NCBI GenBank assembly: GCA_022794295.1
Contig: JAAWEO010000035.1
Span: 1 to 14,101 of the forward strand
Length of the DNA stretch: 14,101 bases
Direction of reading: 5' to 3'
Source of the DNA: Angelakisella sp.
GTDB taxonomy: Bacteria > Bacillota > Clostridia > Oscillospirales > Ruminococcaceae
In this document: positions 7,901 to 13,821 of the stretch, one piece after another
Position numbering within the stretch: position 1 is the first letter of the stretch
Layout: each line of letters opens with the position of its first letter
The notes under the pieces: model-generated
What the model saw: the letters and a program-made list of their open reading frames with translations, nothing else
Told to the model about the DNA's origin: nothing
Databases searched by the model: none
Made by a program: the position numbers and the translations under genes

Positions 7901-8027
7901 GCCTGACAAGACACCGGCAAGCACCAACCGGGAGGAAACAGCCAGCAGCCTGCCCCTTGTGGGCATCGCAGCCAGTGCAGCTTTGGCTGGAGCGTGCTTC
8001 TTCTTCTGGTACCGGAAAAAACAGTAG
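1998..8027 (+). CDS. Secreted, anchored multidomain glycoside hydrolase family 2 enzyme
   Basis: A 2009-residue surface enzyme predicted to hydrolyse beta-galactoside-type bonds (exact sugar unknown). A signal peptide (1-25, AFA cleavage) leads to the GH2 sugar-binding domain (about 65-215), an Ig-like domain and a TIM barrel (about 345-640). Candidate acid/base is Glu455 in LWGIIPNER and nucleophile Glu524 in FVTEWN. Then come a jelly-roll domain (820-945), FIVAR (968-1033), jelly roll (1036-1168), FIVAR (1172-1240), jelly roll (1248-1400), a Big_4-like Ig domain (about 1496-1575), a bacterial-repeat domain split by a Pro/Glu/Thr/Asp-rich linker (about 1635-1835), a second low-complexity stretch, and a C-terminal hydrophobic helix with RKKQ tail (1985-2009). 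No true LPXTG is seen, only LPLVG. The start is ATG 1998 after AGAAGGAG. A TTG at 1971 is in frame but spoils the signal peptide. GH2 is firm; specificity is not. Confidence 0.9.
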   Translation: MLKRMIAITLAAALALTLLPAYAFASDKAQDSGYEQALRQRMAQIPLGGRAGVTAPQTENQRQKLDFNTDWLFIAGNDSSAKEPSYDESRAKRVSLPHAREAYDLYAPDIAKLQTIDWYRRHFTLSEADKGDRVVVDFAGGGQVNRVYVNGALVGEAKGTFTPFSFDITDYVTFGEYDNVIAVQVDSRYHSGEMPPGKSIDFHFFGGLHGSAWLTLTDPLRAASVFYYNDDVASGCASATVHGWIELENDYPQPVQATVRSIIRDMDGAIVSQQQAEVQASSQDTTQVKLDLTIAGPKLWSPDTPYLYTVETQVWANQLLVDSQDTRIGLRTLKATSPSDSVGYFTLNGQRITIIGGNRHTQVPYLGNAVTDKLSVRDAELLKHDLGINFVRTSHYQTTTAFLDACDRLGIMVEEEPLGWLDTPGWEQFCYSAEEMVKRDRNHASIVLWGIIPNERELNFPSVAAGQERHRVTKALDPSRLTIQEEMNACDVVADVYGWHDYTNPNQANPFKKPAKADSWFVTEWNTNLGKHFIVPNDSESRKINQVEQDGLKLSQLAGNPRIMGTLKWDLFGYMTPQAAYERGKNVDLWRCSGVYGHWRDPLHKTWIAYLLGAQAPNPADVGDILFINSEWKEDSPKSFTVTTNLDAVALYYGTAGGEELIARQNAPTELTTLKNGLFRFDLGARSWSQDSYLLAKGYRIGETTPIKEHKVFASTYPSEKEGAALTLHNTTGDLTADGSDAAWLLAELKDKNGQREFYGDDNVSARILSGPGELVYSDPAPIMADGISGFYLRSAQDEPGETSIHVSVDLGETLNDDDAAITYTGAWTAAANKQDAWKGDYHETTTPGASATITFTGTQLAIYSESRKGGGTAGVAIDGSPAGNFSCSNLEKYETIANYRVWKSPVLEYGTHTVTITAKGAVNIDRLKVFDGKADVESTITVTTLPDTARRVPCRPGLPAAAQPEEQSLLALEILLADAEALDRSMYDPANLAQLDDAVRFAESVRQLPAPTNAIIGKAVQQLSGALTALRELSVTRILHTDKAQPGQTGVYYYAADPDTWALASDSTYANKKRQPGDYYSITFEGVKIALYCRLNDTHGLADIYLDDTLVAPGVDLSRSPEENRALIWESGVLESGTHTVKVVVTGISGAYTVGGNACVSFGEAVVYKEIDPVQEAKTELAAAMARADILDRPQYTTDSLEPVDQALIAAETVLRSPAATVAEIEAAQAALEQAMAGLQPEQQSDLTVTCLENDKTTVPGTLHKVYYKSKDPTNWVLEFADTQDKNRYLKKIATSQTPAPYAEISFEGVGIEIFSRCSKTSGYAWVQVLDDQGTEVDSQRNISLYSLQPQAGKSIYRLAGQPRGRYVLRLYPEHKAADENAGTDLTSINLAYAVIATGQGGQSTPDTAALDLAVAGLNSTSLDGRHAQIKSSFAANVIQLVNGSYGLLEGIWPNISLADPLPQGATATRIKAVCDKITDILAAVNQELTVESAGPLANINVPFGTPLEDIGLPAQVTVLSSDQQREKLPVTWSCADYDGGTPGPYPFEGVLTIPEGMTNRKDVKAHLTVTVAQPDEKLYGINVTIEGGQAEVAVPSQAAAGSEVTLEIGPLPQSLLFDSISAVYTPEELPGHHLLSPEPAASLDQRPTEEPGHKPDSKPTDELTDEPASEPTDGTTSEPTSEPTDEPTGEPADEPTGEPADGTTNESADEPNNEPIGGPTDEPASEPTVEPVRSRRATSPGNIPVRSLAASLGRHPARSLITTTSLTESPDDPPEGPAPEPNADLPPEPDQEPGELAEAEPSAEPAGEPAEAPSRELTQEALEANPQALPTDPLKLTVVTEGRLYRFLMPAGPVEITVRFKEAPTPPGQEDQDDHDDDNGGTDDGPQKPSTPGSSDDDRDEPSAPAPSDPVAVPAPAVLPQQTVPKPSPEHTPLPSSPAPEPEAPPEQGQAPSQPDNGPNEGLPEEPDKTPASTNREETASSLPLVGIAASAALAGACFFFWYRKKQ
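6945..7195 (+). repeat. Tetrapeptide-type coding repeat (EPTD/EPAD) in the GH2 linker
   Basis: The codons cycle through Glu-Pro-Thr/Ala-Asp/Ser/Gly units of about 12 bases, giving a very acidic Pro/Thr-rich linker. Two exact 24-base copies sit back to back at 7056-7079 and 7080-7103. Such repeats change length by slippage and are common in wall-spanning linkers of Gram-positive surface proteins. Confidence 0.85.
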
Positions 8028-8049
8028 AATATCATAACAGCACCGTAAA

Positions 8050-8100
8050 AGCAGCGGGGCCGTTCTCCACAAGGGAGAACGGCCCCGCTGCTGTATTTGC
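8050..8100 (+). terminator. Terminator hairpin of the GH2 gene
   Basis: A perfect 19-base stem (8050-8068 with 8074-8092) closes a 5-base loop 22 bases after the GH2 stop codon. The downstream tail, TGTATTTGCTTTG, is only moderately T-rich. On the opposite strand the stem is followed by TTTTAC, so it may also act as a backup stop for the convergent operon. Confidence 0.8.
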
Positions 8101-8116
8101 TTTGTTCCAAGGGGCC

Positions 8117-8151
8117 AAAAAGACAGCGGCTGTACCGAACAGCCGCTGTCT
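8117..8151 (-). terminator. Terminator of the transporter-aldolase-isomerase operon
   Basis: A 13-base perfect stem (8121-8133 with 8139-8151) closes a 5-base loop. Read on the minus strand, it ends in five T residues (A at 8117-8121). It lies 24 bases beyond the isomerase stop codon. The plus-strand side lacks a T run, so this hairpin is directional and belongs to the minus-strand operon. Confidence 0.85.
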
Positions 8152-8175
8152 TACTATTGCCCCCAGTCCCCCTCC

Positions 8176-9525
8176 CTACAGGCGGATCACCGGGATATTC
8201 AGCAGCTTGGCAAGCTGCTCCATCCGGGCGGCGGCGTCCTCCCAGACCAGGCTGTAATGGTGGCTCATGCCGTTTTCGGCAATCCTGTTCAGGACCTCCA
8301 GCACCGGGGTCTCCGCCCTGACATTCACCATAGACCCCCGGGTGCAGCGGGTGGTGGGGACCGCCTCGCCCTTTAGGAGGAACAAACGGTACTCCCCGTT
8401 GAGGTTGGTAAACCGGGCGGCGGTAACAGGGCCGGGCTTGAGGGCACACCAGAAGGCGGAGCCCTGACCCGCCAGGGGGTGGTTGCACATTGTCACCCCG
8501 TCCCCATTGTCGTGGAGGCTGGGGGCTGCGTTGCCGCAGTGCCAGAAGGTGAGGGTGTTTTCCTCCTCATCCAGGTTGATCAGGTCGCAGATAAAGGGGG
8601 GCTTGCCGGTAAACTGGTGCTGCACGGCGGCGGCCAGACCTGCGTCCATATCCCCTTCGCAGAAGATATTCAGCCCCTCGTCCGCCAGGCGGCCCAAAAC
8701 AGCACAGGGGGTGGTGTGGAGGTTACCCATTTCGGGCCAGCACTTCATGGCGGCATAATCGTAGCCCTGACGGGGCATCAGCTTCCTTAGGGTGAGGAAA
8801 AGCCGCACATGGTTTTCCAGGTGCCCCTCGGGAAGGGCGGAGGTATCCCAGGTCCCGGCGGTCCTTTCCAGCTCTGCCTGGACCTCCCCCTCCGGGAGGG
8901 CGGCCATCTCGTCAAAGACCACCTTCAGGTCGGTCTCCTCCACATTGATGCCGAAGGTGCGGCGGATCACCATTTCATCAAAGGCACAGTTGTAAAAGGC
9001 GGTGGGGCGGTACCCAAACAGGCCGACGGTCATCCCCGACAAGCTTTTTTTGACGGTGTAGGCCTCCACAAGGGCGGAAAGCTCGGTCTTTACCCGTTCC
9101 TCCTCCTTGTTTCCGTAGAGGATGTGATGGGGCGCGCCGATCCGCATCAGGCTGGCCCCGTTCATGGCGGCGGAGCAGAGGGCGTTGGCATAGAGCCGGT
9201 CCTGACGGACCCAGCCCTCCTCCCGGGGGGCCCAAAGGATCACCGGCACCCGGAGGCTGTCGGCAATGGCACAGCAGACATCATCCCCGGTAAAGGCCCC
9301 GTAGACCGAAAGCACCAGGTCTACCTCACCGGTCCGGAAGGCCCGGACACAGTCCTCCACGTCCGCCCTGGTGCAGACCAGGCGGGGGAAGACCTGCACC
9401 CCTGCGCCGGGAAAGGCCTCCTCGACCCAGGCGCCGTACTCCTTCAGGCGGCGCTCCGGCAGCTCCCGGGGCCACCGGCCCGATACGGTGACCAAAAACC
9501 CGATGTTCAGCTTTTTTCTTGCCAT
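8176..9525 (-). CDS. L-fucose/L-arabinose isomerase-family protein
   Basis: This 449-residue cytoplasmic protein resembles the COG2407 group of L-fucose isomerase-like enzymes, which are metal-dependent and interconvert an aldose and its ketose. It is shorter than E. coli FucI (about 590 residues). Likely metal and active-site residues are Glu265 in KCWPE (261-265), the acidic cluster CEGDMD (289-294), His329 in FWHC and His422/His423 in SHHYS near the C-terminus. It is the last gene of the operon. Its ribosome binding site AAGGAGGAGG (9531-9540) overlaps the stop codon of the aldolase gene, which suggests translational coupling. The substrate is unknown: it could be a hexose, pentose or 6-deoxy sugar. 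Sulfoquinovose isomerases belong to the same broad family, but nothing here singles that out. Family membership is fairly sure, activity is inferred. Confidence 0.8.
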   Translation of the reverse strand: MARKKLNIGFLVTVSGRWPRELPERRLKEYGAWVEEAFPGAGVQVFPRLVCTRADVEDCVRAFRTGEVDLVLSVYGAFTGDDVCCAIADSLRVPVILWAPREEGWVRQDRLYANALCSAAMNGASLMRIGAPHHILYGNKEEERVKTELSALVEAYTVKKSLSGMTVGLFGYRPTAFYNCAFDEMVIRRTFGINVEETDLKVVFDEMAALPEGEVQAELERTAGTWDTSALPEGHLENHVRLFLTLRKLMPRQGYDYAAMKCWPEMGNLHTTPCAVLGRLADEGLNIFCEGDMDAGLAAAVQHQFTGKPPFICDLINLDEEENTLTFWHCGNAAPSLHDNGDGVTMCNHPLAGQGSAFWCALKPGPVTAARFTNLNGEYRLFLLKGEAVPTTRCTRGSMVNVRAETPVLEVLNRIAENGMSHHYSLVWEDAAARMEQLAKLLNIPVIRL

Positions 9526-9538
9526 GATGTCCTCCTCC

Positions 9539-10390
9539 TTATACCTTGTGGGCAGAGCCGGAAAGCTCGATGATCTTCTTCACATCCTCCACCAGCGCGT
9601 CGCTGGCGTACTGGCTCAGCTTCCAGGAATGGCCCTGGTGGTTCAGCCTCTCCAGCCCCTCCTGGTAGTGCTGGACATACTTATAGCGGATCTCGGTGCC
9701 GAAATTGACCTTGGCCACCCCCAGCCGGATGGCCTCCCGGACGATGGATTCCTCCATGCCGGTGCAGCCATGGAGGACCAGGGGGATCCGGGTAAACCTC
9801 CGCACCTGCTCCAGCACCTCCAGGTGGATATCCGGCTTGCCCTGGTAGTAGCCGTGGGCATTGCCGATACCGATAGCCAGGGAATCCGGCTGGCAGAGGG
9901 AGAGAAACTTCTGCACATCCTCCGGGTCTACAATGTTCTTGTATTCCATGGGGACGCCGTTATCCAGGCGCAGTAGCTCCCCGATCTCCGCCTCCACCGG
10001 CACGCCGAAGCACCGGGCGGTGCGGATGACCTCGTTGGTGACCGCGGCGTTCTCGTCAATGGGCAGAGCGGAGCCATCGATCATCACGCTGGTAAAGCCC
10101 AGACGCAGGGCCTCCATGCAGATGGGAAAGCCATCGCCGTGGTCCAGGTGGATGGAAACCGGGACGGTCACCTTTCCTGCACACCACCGGGAGGTCTCTA
10201 CAAACCAGTCGTTGCCCGAATAGGCCCCGGTTGATACGTAGTGGGCCAGGATCATGGGGCTGCGAAGCTCCTCTGCCGCCTTGCAGCAGGCCCGGATGAT
10301 GTCGTAATTCCCCCCCTGGGTGTTAATGGCCGGAATGGCAAAGCCCTCCTGGGAGGCCTGCCGGAGCAGATCCAGATTGTTTGTCAGCAT
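9539..10390 (-). CDS. Class II ketose-bisphosphate aldolase, GatY/KbaY-like
   Basis: This 283-residue cytoplasmic aldolase has the length and C-terminal style (GSAHKV, compare GSANRI in GatY) of the tagatose-bisphosphate aldolase group rather than of fba. Motifs are HLDHG (81-85, with catalytic Asp83 and zinc ligand His84), VMIDGS (102-107), VEAEIGEL (132-139), GNAHG with His179, LVLHGCTG with His207, and KVNFGTE (227-233) where the housekeeping enzyme has KINIDSD. The change at that phosphate-binding and stereoselectivity loop points to a ketose phosphate other than fructose 1,6-bisphosphate. The start is ATG 10390 after AGGAGTG. The gene sits between the permeases and the isomerase, so it probably cleaves the phosphorylated product of the isomerase. 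IolJ-like enzymes are the main alternative. No kinase is encoded nearby. Confidence 0.85.
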   Translation of the reverse strand: MLTNNLDLLRQASQEGFAIPAINTQGGNYDIIRACCKAAEELRSPMILAHYVSTGAYSGNDWFVETSRWCAGKVTVPVSIHLDHGDGFPICMEALRLGFTSVMIDGSALPIDENAAVTNEVIRTARCFGVPVEAEIGELLRLDNGVPMEYKNIVDPEDVQKFLSLCQPDSLAIGIGNAHGYYQGKPDIHLEVLEQVRRFTRIPLVLHGCTGMEESIVREAIRLGVAKVNFGTEIRYKYVQHYQEGLERLNHQGHSWKLSQYASDALVEDVKKIIELSGSAHKV

Positions 10391-10420
10391 GGGTAATTCA
10401 CTCCTATCGTAATAATGGCA

Positions 10421-11293
10421 TCAGCCCTTTACAGCGCCGGCGACCAGGCCCTTGATCATGTACTTCTGGAAGAAGAAGAACACAAAGATCATGGGAAGGG
10501 TGCCCAGGGTGGAAGCGGAATTGATCAGCTGCCAGTCGCTCACCTCCCCCAGATAGGTAAGCTTCAGCCCCTGGGAAAGGGTCCACAGACTGTTGGAGCG
10601 GATAAGGGTAATGGCGTGGAGATAGTCGTCCCAGGTCATCAAAAAGCTGTACACCCCCACCGCCAGAATGCCGGGGATCACCAGGGGCAGGATCACCCGG
10701 AAAAGGATGTTGAGCCGCCCGGCCCCGTCGATTCCGGCGGCCTCCTCCAGGTCCTTGGGGATCCCGTCAAAGAAGGAGGCCATAAGGGAAACAGTAAAAG
10801 GGACCTGTGTGGCGCTGATAGCCAGCACCAGTCCCAGGTGGTTGTCTGTAAGGTTCAGCCGCCGCAGAATGGTATAAAGGGATATCAGGCGGCTGATCAC
10901 CGGCATCATCTGGGAGAAAGCAAAGGTCGCCAGCATCACGCGGTTCCACCTGAAGCGGAACCGGCTAAGGGCATACCCGGCAAAGATGGAGATAAAGCAG
11001 ATGATAACTGCCGCCAGGGCGGAAACGATAAGGTTGTTTTTGTAGTAAACAAAGAATTTCCCGTCCCGGAACAGGGTAAGGTACCCCTCCAGGGAGAGGT
11101 TCTCCGGCCAGAGGGTGGGGACCACCCGGTAGGACTCGGTATTCACCTTCAGGGAGGTGACCAGCATCCAGTAGACCGGGAAGATCAAAAACAGAAAGAT
11201 GGCCGCGATCACCAGATACTTCAGCACCGACAGGGCGGCCCGTCTGCCGCTGCCGCCAACGGCAAGCTTTGGCGCGGCGGTTGGGATGGTCAT
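10421..11293 (-). CDS. CUT1-family sugar ABC transporter permease, MalG type
   Basis: This 290-residue inner-membrane protein has about six hydrophobic segments, starting at residues 23-45 and 86-108 and ending near 262-280. The permease coupling loop is clear: EEAAGIDGAG at 183-192, continuing to VILPLVIPG (200-208), which contacts the ATPase. The N-terminal cytoplasmic stretch followed by one helix and a long external loop fits the MalG partner. The start codon at 11293 is preceded by AAGGAGG (11301-11307), which overlaps the stop codon of the upstream permease, so the two subunits are probably translated in a coupled, equal ratio. It forms the channel with the neighbouring MalF-type permease for import of a mono- or oligosaccharide. 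Confidence 0.95.
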   Translation of the reverse strand: MTIPTAAPKLAVGGSGRRAALSVLKYLVIAAIFLFLIFPVYWMLVTSLKVNTESYRVVPTLWPENLSLEGYLTLFRDGKFFVYYKNNLIVSALAAVIICFISIFAGYALSRFRFRWNRVMLATFAFSQMMPVISRLISLYTILRRLNLTDNHLGLVLAISATQVPFTVSLMASFFDGIPKDLEEAAGIDGAGRLNILFRVILPLVIPGILAVGVYSFLMTWDDYLHAITLIRSNSLWTLSQGLKLTYLGEVSDWQLINSASTLGTLPMIFVFFFFQKYMIKGLVAGAVKG

Positions 11294-11305
11294 ATGGCAG
11301 CCTCC

Positions 11306-12220
11306 TTACAAATCCTCGTCCTTGTGGAACACCCGGTTAAACAGGAACACCACAACGATCATCAGCCCCAGCCAGACCGTGGTCACCGCCGCACCGGAGC
11401 CATAATTGTAGTTGACAAAGGCCTCGTCGTAGGACAGCACGGCGAAGGTGGTGGTGGCCCCGGTGGGTCCGCCGTTGGTCAGGGTGGCGAACAGGGGGTA
11501 CTGCTTAAAGTTTTCGATGATGCACATGGAAACGGTGACGGCGATGACGCTTTTCATGTGGGGGATGATGATCCGGGTAAGCCGGGTAAAATACCCTGCC
11601 CCGTCAATGGTGGCGGCCTCCAGCATATCCTCCGGGATACTCTGCATCCCGGACAGGAGCAGCAGGGCCATAAGAGGGATCTGCTTCCAAAGGGCCGCAA
11701 TGATGATCCCCCAGATGGCAGTGCTTTGGCTGCTCAGGATGCTGAAGCCGGTGACCCTCCCCCCGGTGAACACCCCCACCAGGTACTGCAAAAGACCGTA
11801 GGGATTGGCGTAGATCCAGGCCCACAGCAAGCCGGCGATGACGGTGGGAATGACCCAGGGGATCATCATAATGCTTCGCAGCAGGCGGGCCCCATAGATC
11901 CTTGTGTTCAGCAGCAGCGCCAGGGTCATGCTGATCACAAAGGTAAGGACCACGGTGACCGCCACAAAAAAGACGGTGATCCCGGCAGCGGACTGGAGCT
12001 TCCCGGCCTTCCACAGGCGGATGTAGTTGCCAAAATGATTCCATTCCCCGGGGGTGCCGCTGGTCAGGTTGGCTATTTTATAGGAGGTAAAGCTCATTAT
12101 AACGGAATCAACAATGGGGATAATGATAAAGGCGATACAAAGCAGAATGGCGGGAAGAACCAAAACGAAGTAGAAGATCCTGTCCTTTCCCGCCCCTGTC
12201 AGGGAGATTTTCCGGGGCAT
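11306..12220 (-). CDS. CUT1-family sugar ABC transporter permease, MalF/UgpA type
   Basis: This 304-residue inner-membrane protein has hydrophobic segments near residues 15-37, 80-105, 115-137, 165-190 and 275-297, plus one around 222-245. The EAA coupling loop is LEAATIDGAG (200-209) followed by RIIIPHMKS (216-224). The external loop after the first helix (SFTSY...WNHFGNYIRLW) is typical of the UgpA/LacF subgroup. The start is ATG 12220 after GAGGAGGG (12228-12235). The gene is separated from the binding-protein gene by a hairpin terminator, so its mRNA is probably less abundant than that of the binding protein. It pairs with the downstream permease. The energising ATPase is not in the operon. 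Confidence 0.95.
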   Translation of the reverse strand: MPRKISLTGAGKDRIFYFVLVLPAILLCIAFIIIPIVDSVIMSFTSYKIANLTSGTPGEWNHFGNYIRLWKAGKLQSAAGITVFFVAVTVVLTFVISMTLALLLNTRIYGARLLRSIMMIPWVIPTVIAGLLWAWIYANPYGLLQYLVGVFTGGRVTGFSILSSQSTAIWGIIIAALWKQIPLMALLLLSGMQSIPEDMLEAATIDGAGYFTRLTRIIIPHMKSVIAVTVSMCIIENFKQYPLFATLTNGGPTGATTTFAVLSYDEAFVNYNYGSGAAVTTVWLGLMIVVVFLFNRVFHKDEDL

Positions 12221-12251
12221 TGCATTCCCTCCTCAATGGCAGAACTGGGGC

Positions 12252-12293
12252 GAAAAAGAACGGGGGTACCGGTGAAAGCTCCTGTACCCCCGT
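12252..12293 (-). terminator. Intra-operon terminator/attenuator between binding protein and permease genes
   Basis: ACGGGGGTAC (12260-12269) pairs perfectly with GTACCCCCGT (12284-12293). The pairing can extend inward by GG/CC past one mismatch. On the minus strand the stem is followed by TTCTTTTTCG. It lies 16 bases after the binding-protein stop codon and about 30 bases before the permease start. Partial termination here would raise the ratio of binding protein to permeases, a common arrangement in sugar ABC operons. Confidence 0.8.
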
Positions 12294-12309
12294 CCTTTTT
12301 TGTGATAGA

Positions 12310-13668
12310 TTACTGGTTGATGTAATACTCGGCCTGCTTCACATACTCAGCGATGGCGTCGTCGGCGCTCATGCCGTTGATGGTGTAGTTCAGGACCATA
12401 GAGGCCAGCTCGGTCTGGACGCTGATAATGGGCCCAATCTGGGTCTGGCGGACCACGTTGTCAACACCCTTGGCAGCGCCCTCCAGGATGGGGGAGATGG
12501 GGCAGCTTTCCATCCGCTTATTGCCCACAAAGGCCAGGCCGATGTTGTTCAGGTACCCCTCCATGGTCTCGTTCTTGGTGCAGTACTGGAGGAAAAGATC
12601 CACAGCCTCCTTCTGGGCGTCGGAAAGCTGGGAGCCAATGAGGAAGCAGTGGGACTCTACCAGAGAGGCGCCCTTGCCGTTGGTGCCCATGGTGGTGGGC
12701 AGGGGAGCCGTGGCGGTGAAGTTTTTGGCGTTGGCGTCCACCTCTCCAATCTGGGCGTAGCCCCAGGAGGAATCCACATACATGCAGACGTTGCCGGCGC
12801 CGAAGGAGGCGCGGTAGTCCTTAAGCTTCAGATTCTCCTGGGTGGACTTGGTATCCAGCAGGTACTTGTAGAAGTCCAGGGTCTCGCGCATGGCGGTCTT
12901 GTTGGGCTCGGCATTCAGGTCAGCCAGGGAACCATCCTCGTTAATCAGGGTGCCGCCGAAGGCGGTGTAGATGGCGTTGATGTTGGCGCCGGTAGCGGGG
13001 ACCTCTGCGGTGGTCAGGCCAAAGGTGGTGGTGACGTTGGGGTCGCCGCTGTAATGCTTGTTCAGGGTCTCGATCCAGCTTTTAAGGCCGTCCAGGGTGG
13101 TGGGGAACTCCTCCAGCTTCAGGCCGGCGGCGGTGACCAGATCCTTGTTGACAAAGATCACCGAGTTGGTGTAGTAGTGGGGCACGCCGTAGACATCCCC
13201 GCTGTACTGGAACTGATCGGTGACGTAGGAGTAGTAGTCGTTGTAGAAATCAGCGGAAAGAACATTTTTGGGGGCCTGGATGAAGCCGCCATCCACCAGG
13301 GCGGGGACCCAGCTGACTTCCCCGTAAACCAGGTCCACCGAAAGGCCGGAGGCCAGGTCGTTGGTGAAGGTGGAGACCATGCTGTTGTAATCCACGGTAA
13401 TGGTATCAATGGTCACCCAGTCATTTTCCTTCTGGAAGTTCTCGATGGTGGACTGCCACCAGTCGGCCTTGGCGGTCTCGGACAAGGCGTAGTTATAGAA
13501 GCGCAGGGTAACAGGCTCCTTGGGGGCATCACCGGTGCCGCCATCTGCCGCCGGAGAGGACGGAGAAGCGGGCACAGGAGCAGAGCTTTGCGGACCACCG
13601 CCGCAGGCAGCCAGGCTCAGGGTCAGGAGCAGCGCCATGGCAATGGAGAGGATTTTTGTTTTGTTCAT
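12310..13668 (-). CDS. Extracellular sugar-binding lipoprotein of a CUT1 ABC transporter
   Basis: This 452-residue protein is the substrate-binding component. Residues 1-21 are a lipoprotein signal ending in a lipobox LAAC with Cys22 as the lipidated residue, followed by a Ser/Pro/Gly-rich linker to about residue 50. The remainder has the features of family 1 solute-binding proteins: VTLRFYNYA at the start of the mature fold, VDLVYGEVSWVPALVDGG in the first lobe, VYGVPHYYTNSVIFVNKDLV at the hinge, and a C-terminal helix bundle ending in YYINQ. Aromatic residues near the hinge suggest a carbohydrate ligand. The start is ATG 13668, preceded by AAGGAGG (13677-13683). The frame is open to 14070, but that extension crosses the promoter and operators. 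It is the first gene of the operon. Confidence 0.95.
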   Translation of the reverse strand: MNKTKILSIAMALLLTLSLAACGGGPQSSAPVPASPSSPAADGGTGDAPKEPVTLRFYNYALSETAKADWWQSTIENFQKENDWVTIDTITVDYNSMVSTFTNDLASGLSVDLVYGEVSWVPALVDGGFIQAPKNVLSADFYNDYYSYVTDQFQYSGDVYGVPHYYTNSVIFVNKDLVTAAGLKLEEFPTTLDGLKSWIETLNKHYSGDPNVTTTFGLTTAEVPATGANINAIYTAFGGTLINEDGSLADLNAEPNKTAMRETLDFYKYLLDTKSTQENLKLKDYRASFGAGNVCMYVDSSWGYAQIGEVDANAKNFTATAPLPTTMGTNGKGASLVESHCFLIGSQLSDAQKEAVDLFLQYCTKNETMEGYLNNIGLAFVGNKRMESCPISPILEGAAKGVDNVVRQTQIGPIISVQTELASMVLNYTINGMSADDAIAEYVKQAEYYINQ

Positions 13669-13750
13669 GAGAGGTTCCTCCTTCAAGGTTCGGAAGGGAC
13701 AAGGGCCCTTCCCTTTCTTTGAGTATTCCGGGGGAAAGGTTTCCGCCAGT

Positions 13751-13769
13751 ATAAACACGAGTGTATATC
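13751..13769 (-). promoter_or_regulatory. Operator-like motif, copy 3 (operon leader)
   Basis: On the minus strand this reads GATATACACTCGTGTTTAT, identical to copy 4 except for the first base of the last three. It lies about 77-95 bases downstream of the predicted transcription start and 82 bases before the binding-protein start codon. The 71-base offset from copy 4 would suit looping or two-step blocking of transcription. Confidence 0.8.
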
Positions 13770-13770
13770 T

Positions 13771-13809
13771 TTCCCAGGAAAGTCCTCTCTGCGCGAGAGG
13801 ACCCGGGAA
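13771..13809 (-). promoter_or_regulatory. Leader hairpin between the two operon operator copies
   Basis: GTCCTCTC (13782-13789) pairs with GAGAGGAC (13795-13802) around a 5-base loop. The outer arms TTCCC-GG (13771-13778) and CC-GGGAA (13803-13809) extend the stem past a small bulge. The hairpin fills nearly the whole gap between operator copies 3 and 4 in the untranslated leader. No T tract follows, so it is not a terminator. It may stabilise the mRNA or take part in regulation. Confidence 0.55.
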
Positions 13810-13821
13810 CTGCAACGATAT

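Noticed and set aside
8176..10390. A sulfoquinovose degradation (sulfoglycolysis) locus
   Set aside because: A FucI-family isomerase and class II aldolase occur in one such route, but there is no sulfoquinovosidase, sulfofructose kinase, sulfolactaldehyde enzyme or sulfonate exporter here; the family match alone is too broad.
10415..12325. A 636-codon plus-strand open frame across both permease genes
   Set aside because: It is exactly antisense to two clear membrane proteins, has His/Gln/Gly/Asp-rich low-complexity translation and no family resemblance. Long antisense frames are common in GC-rich coding DNA.
12220..13722. A 500-codon plus-strand open frame opposite the binding-protein gene
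   Set aside because: Same reasoning: Gly/Val/His-rich shadow translation, while the minus strand encodes a lipoprotein with lipobox and good ribosome binding site.
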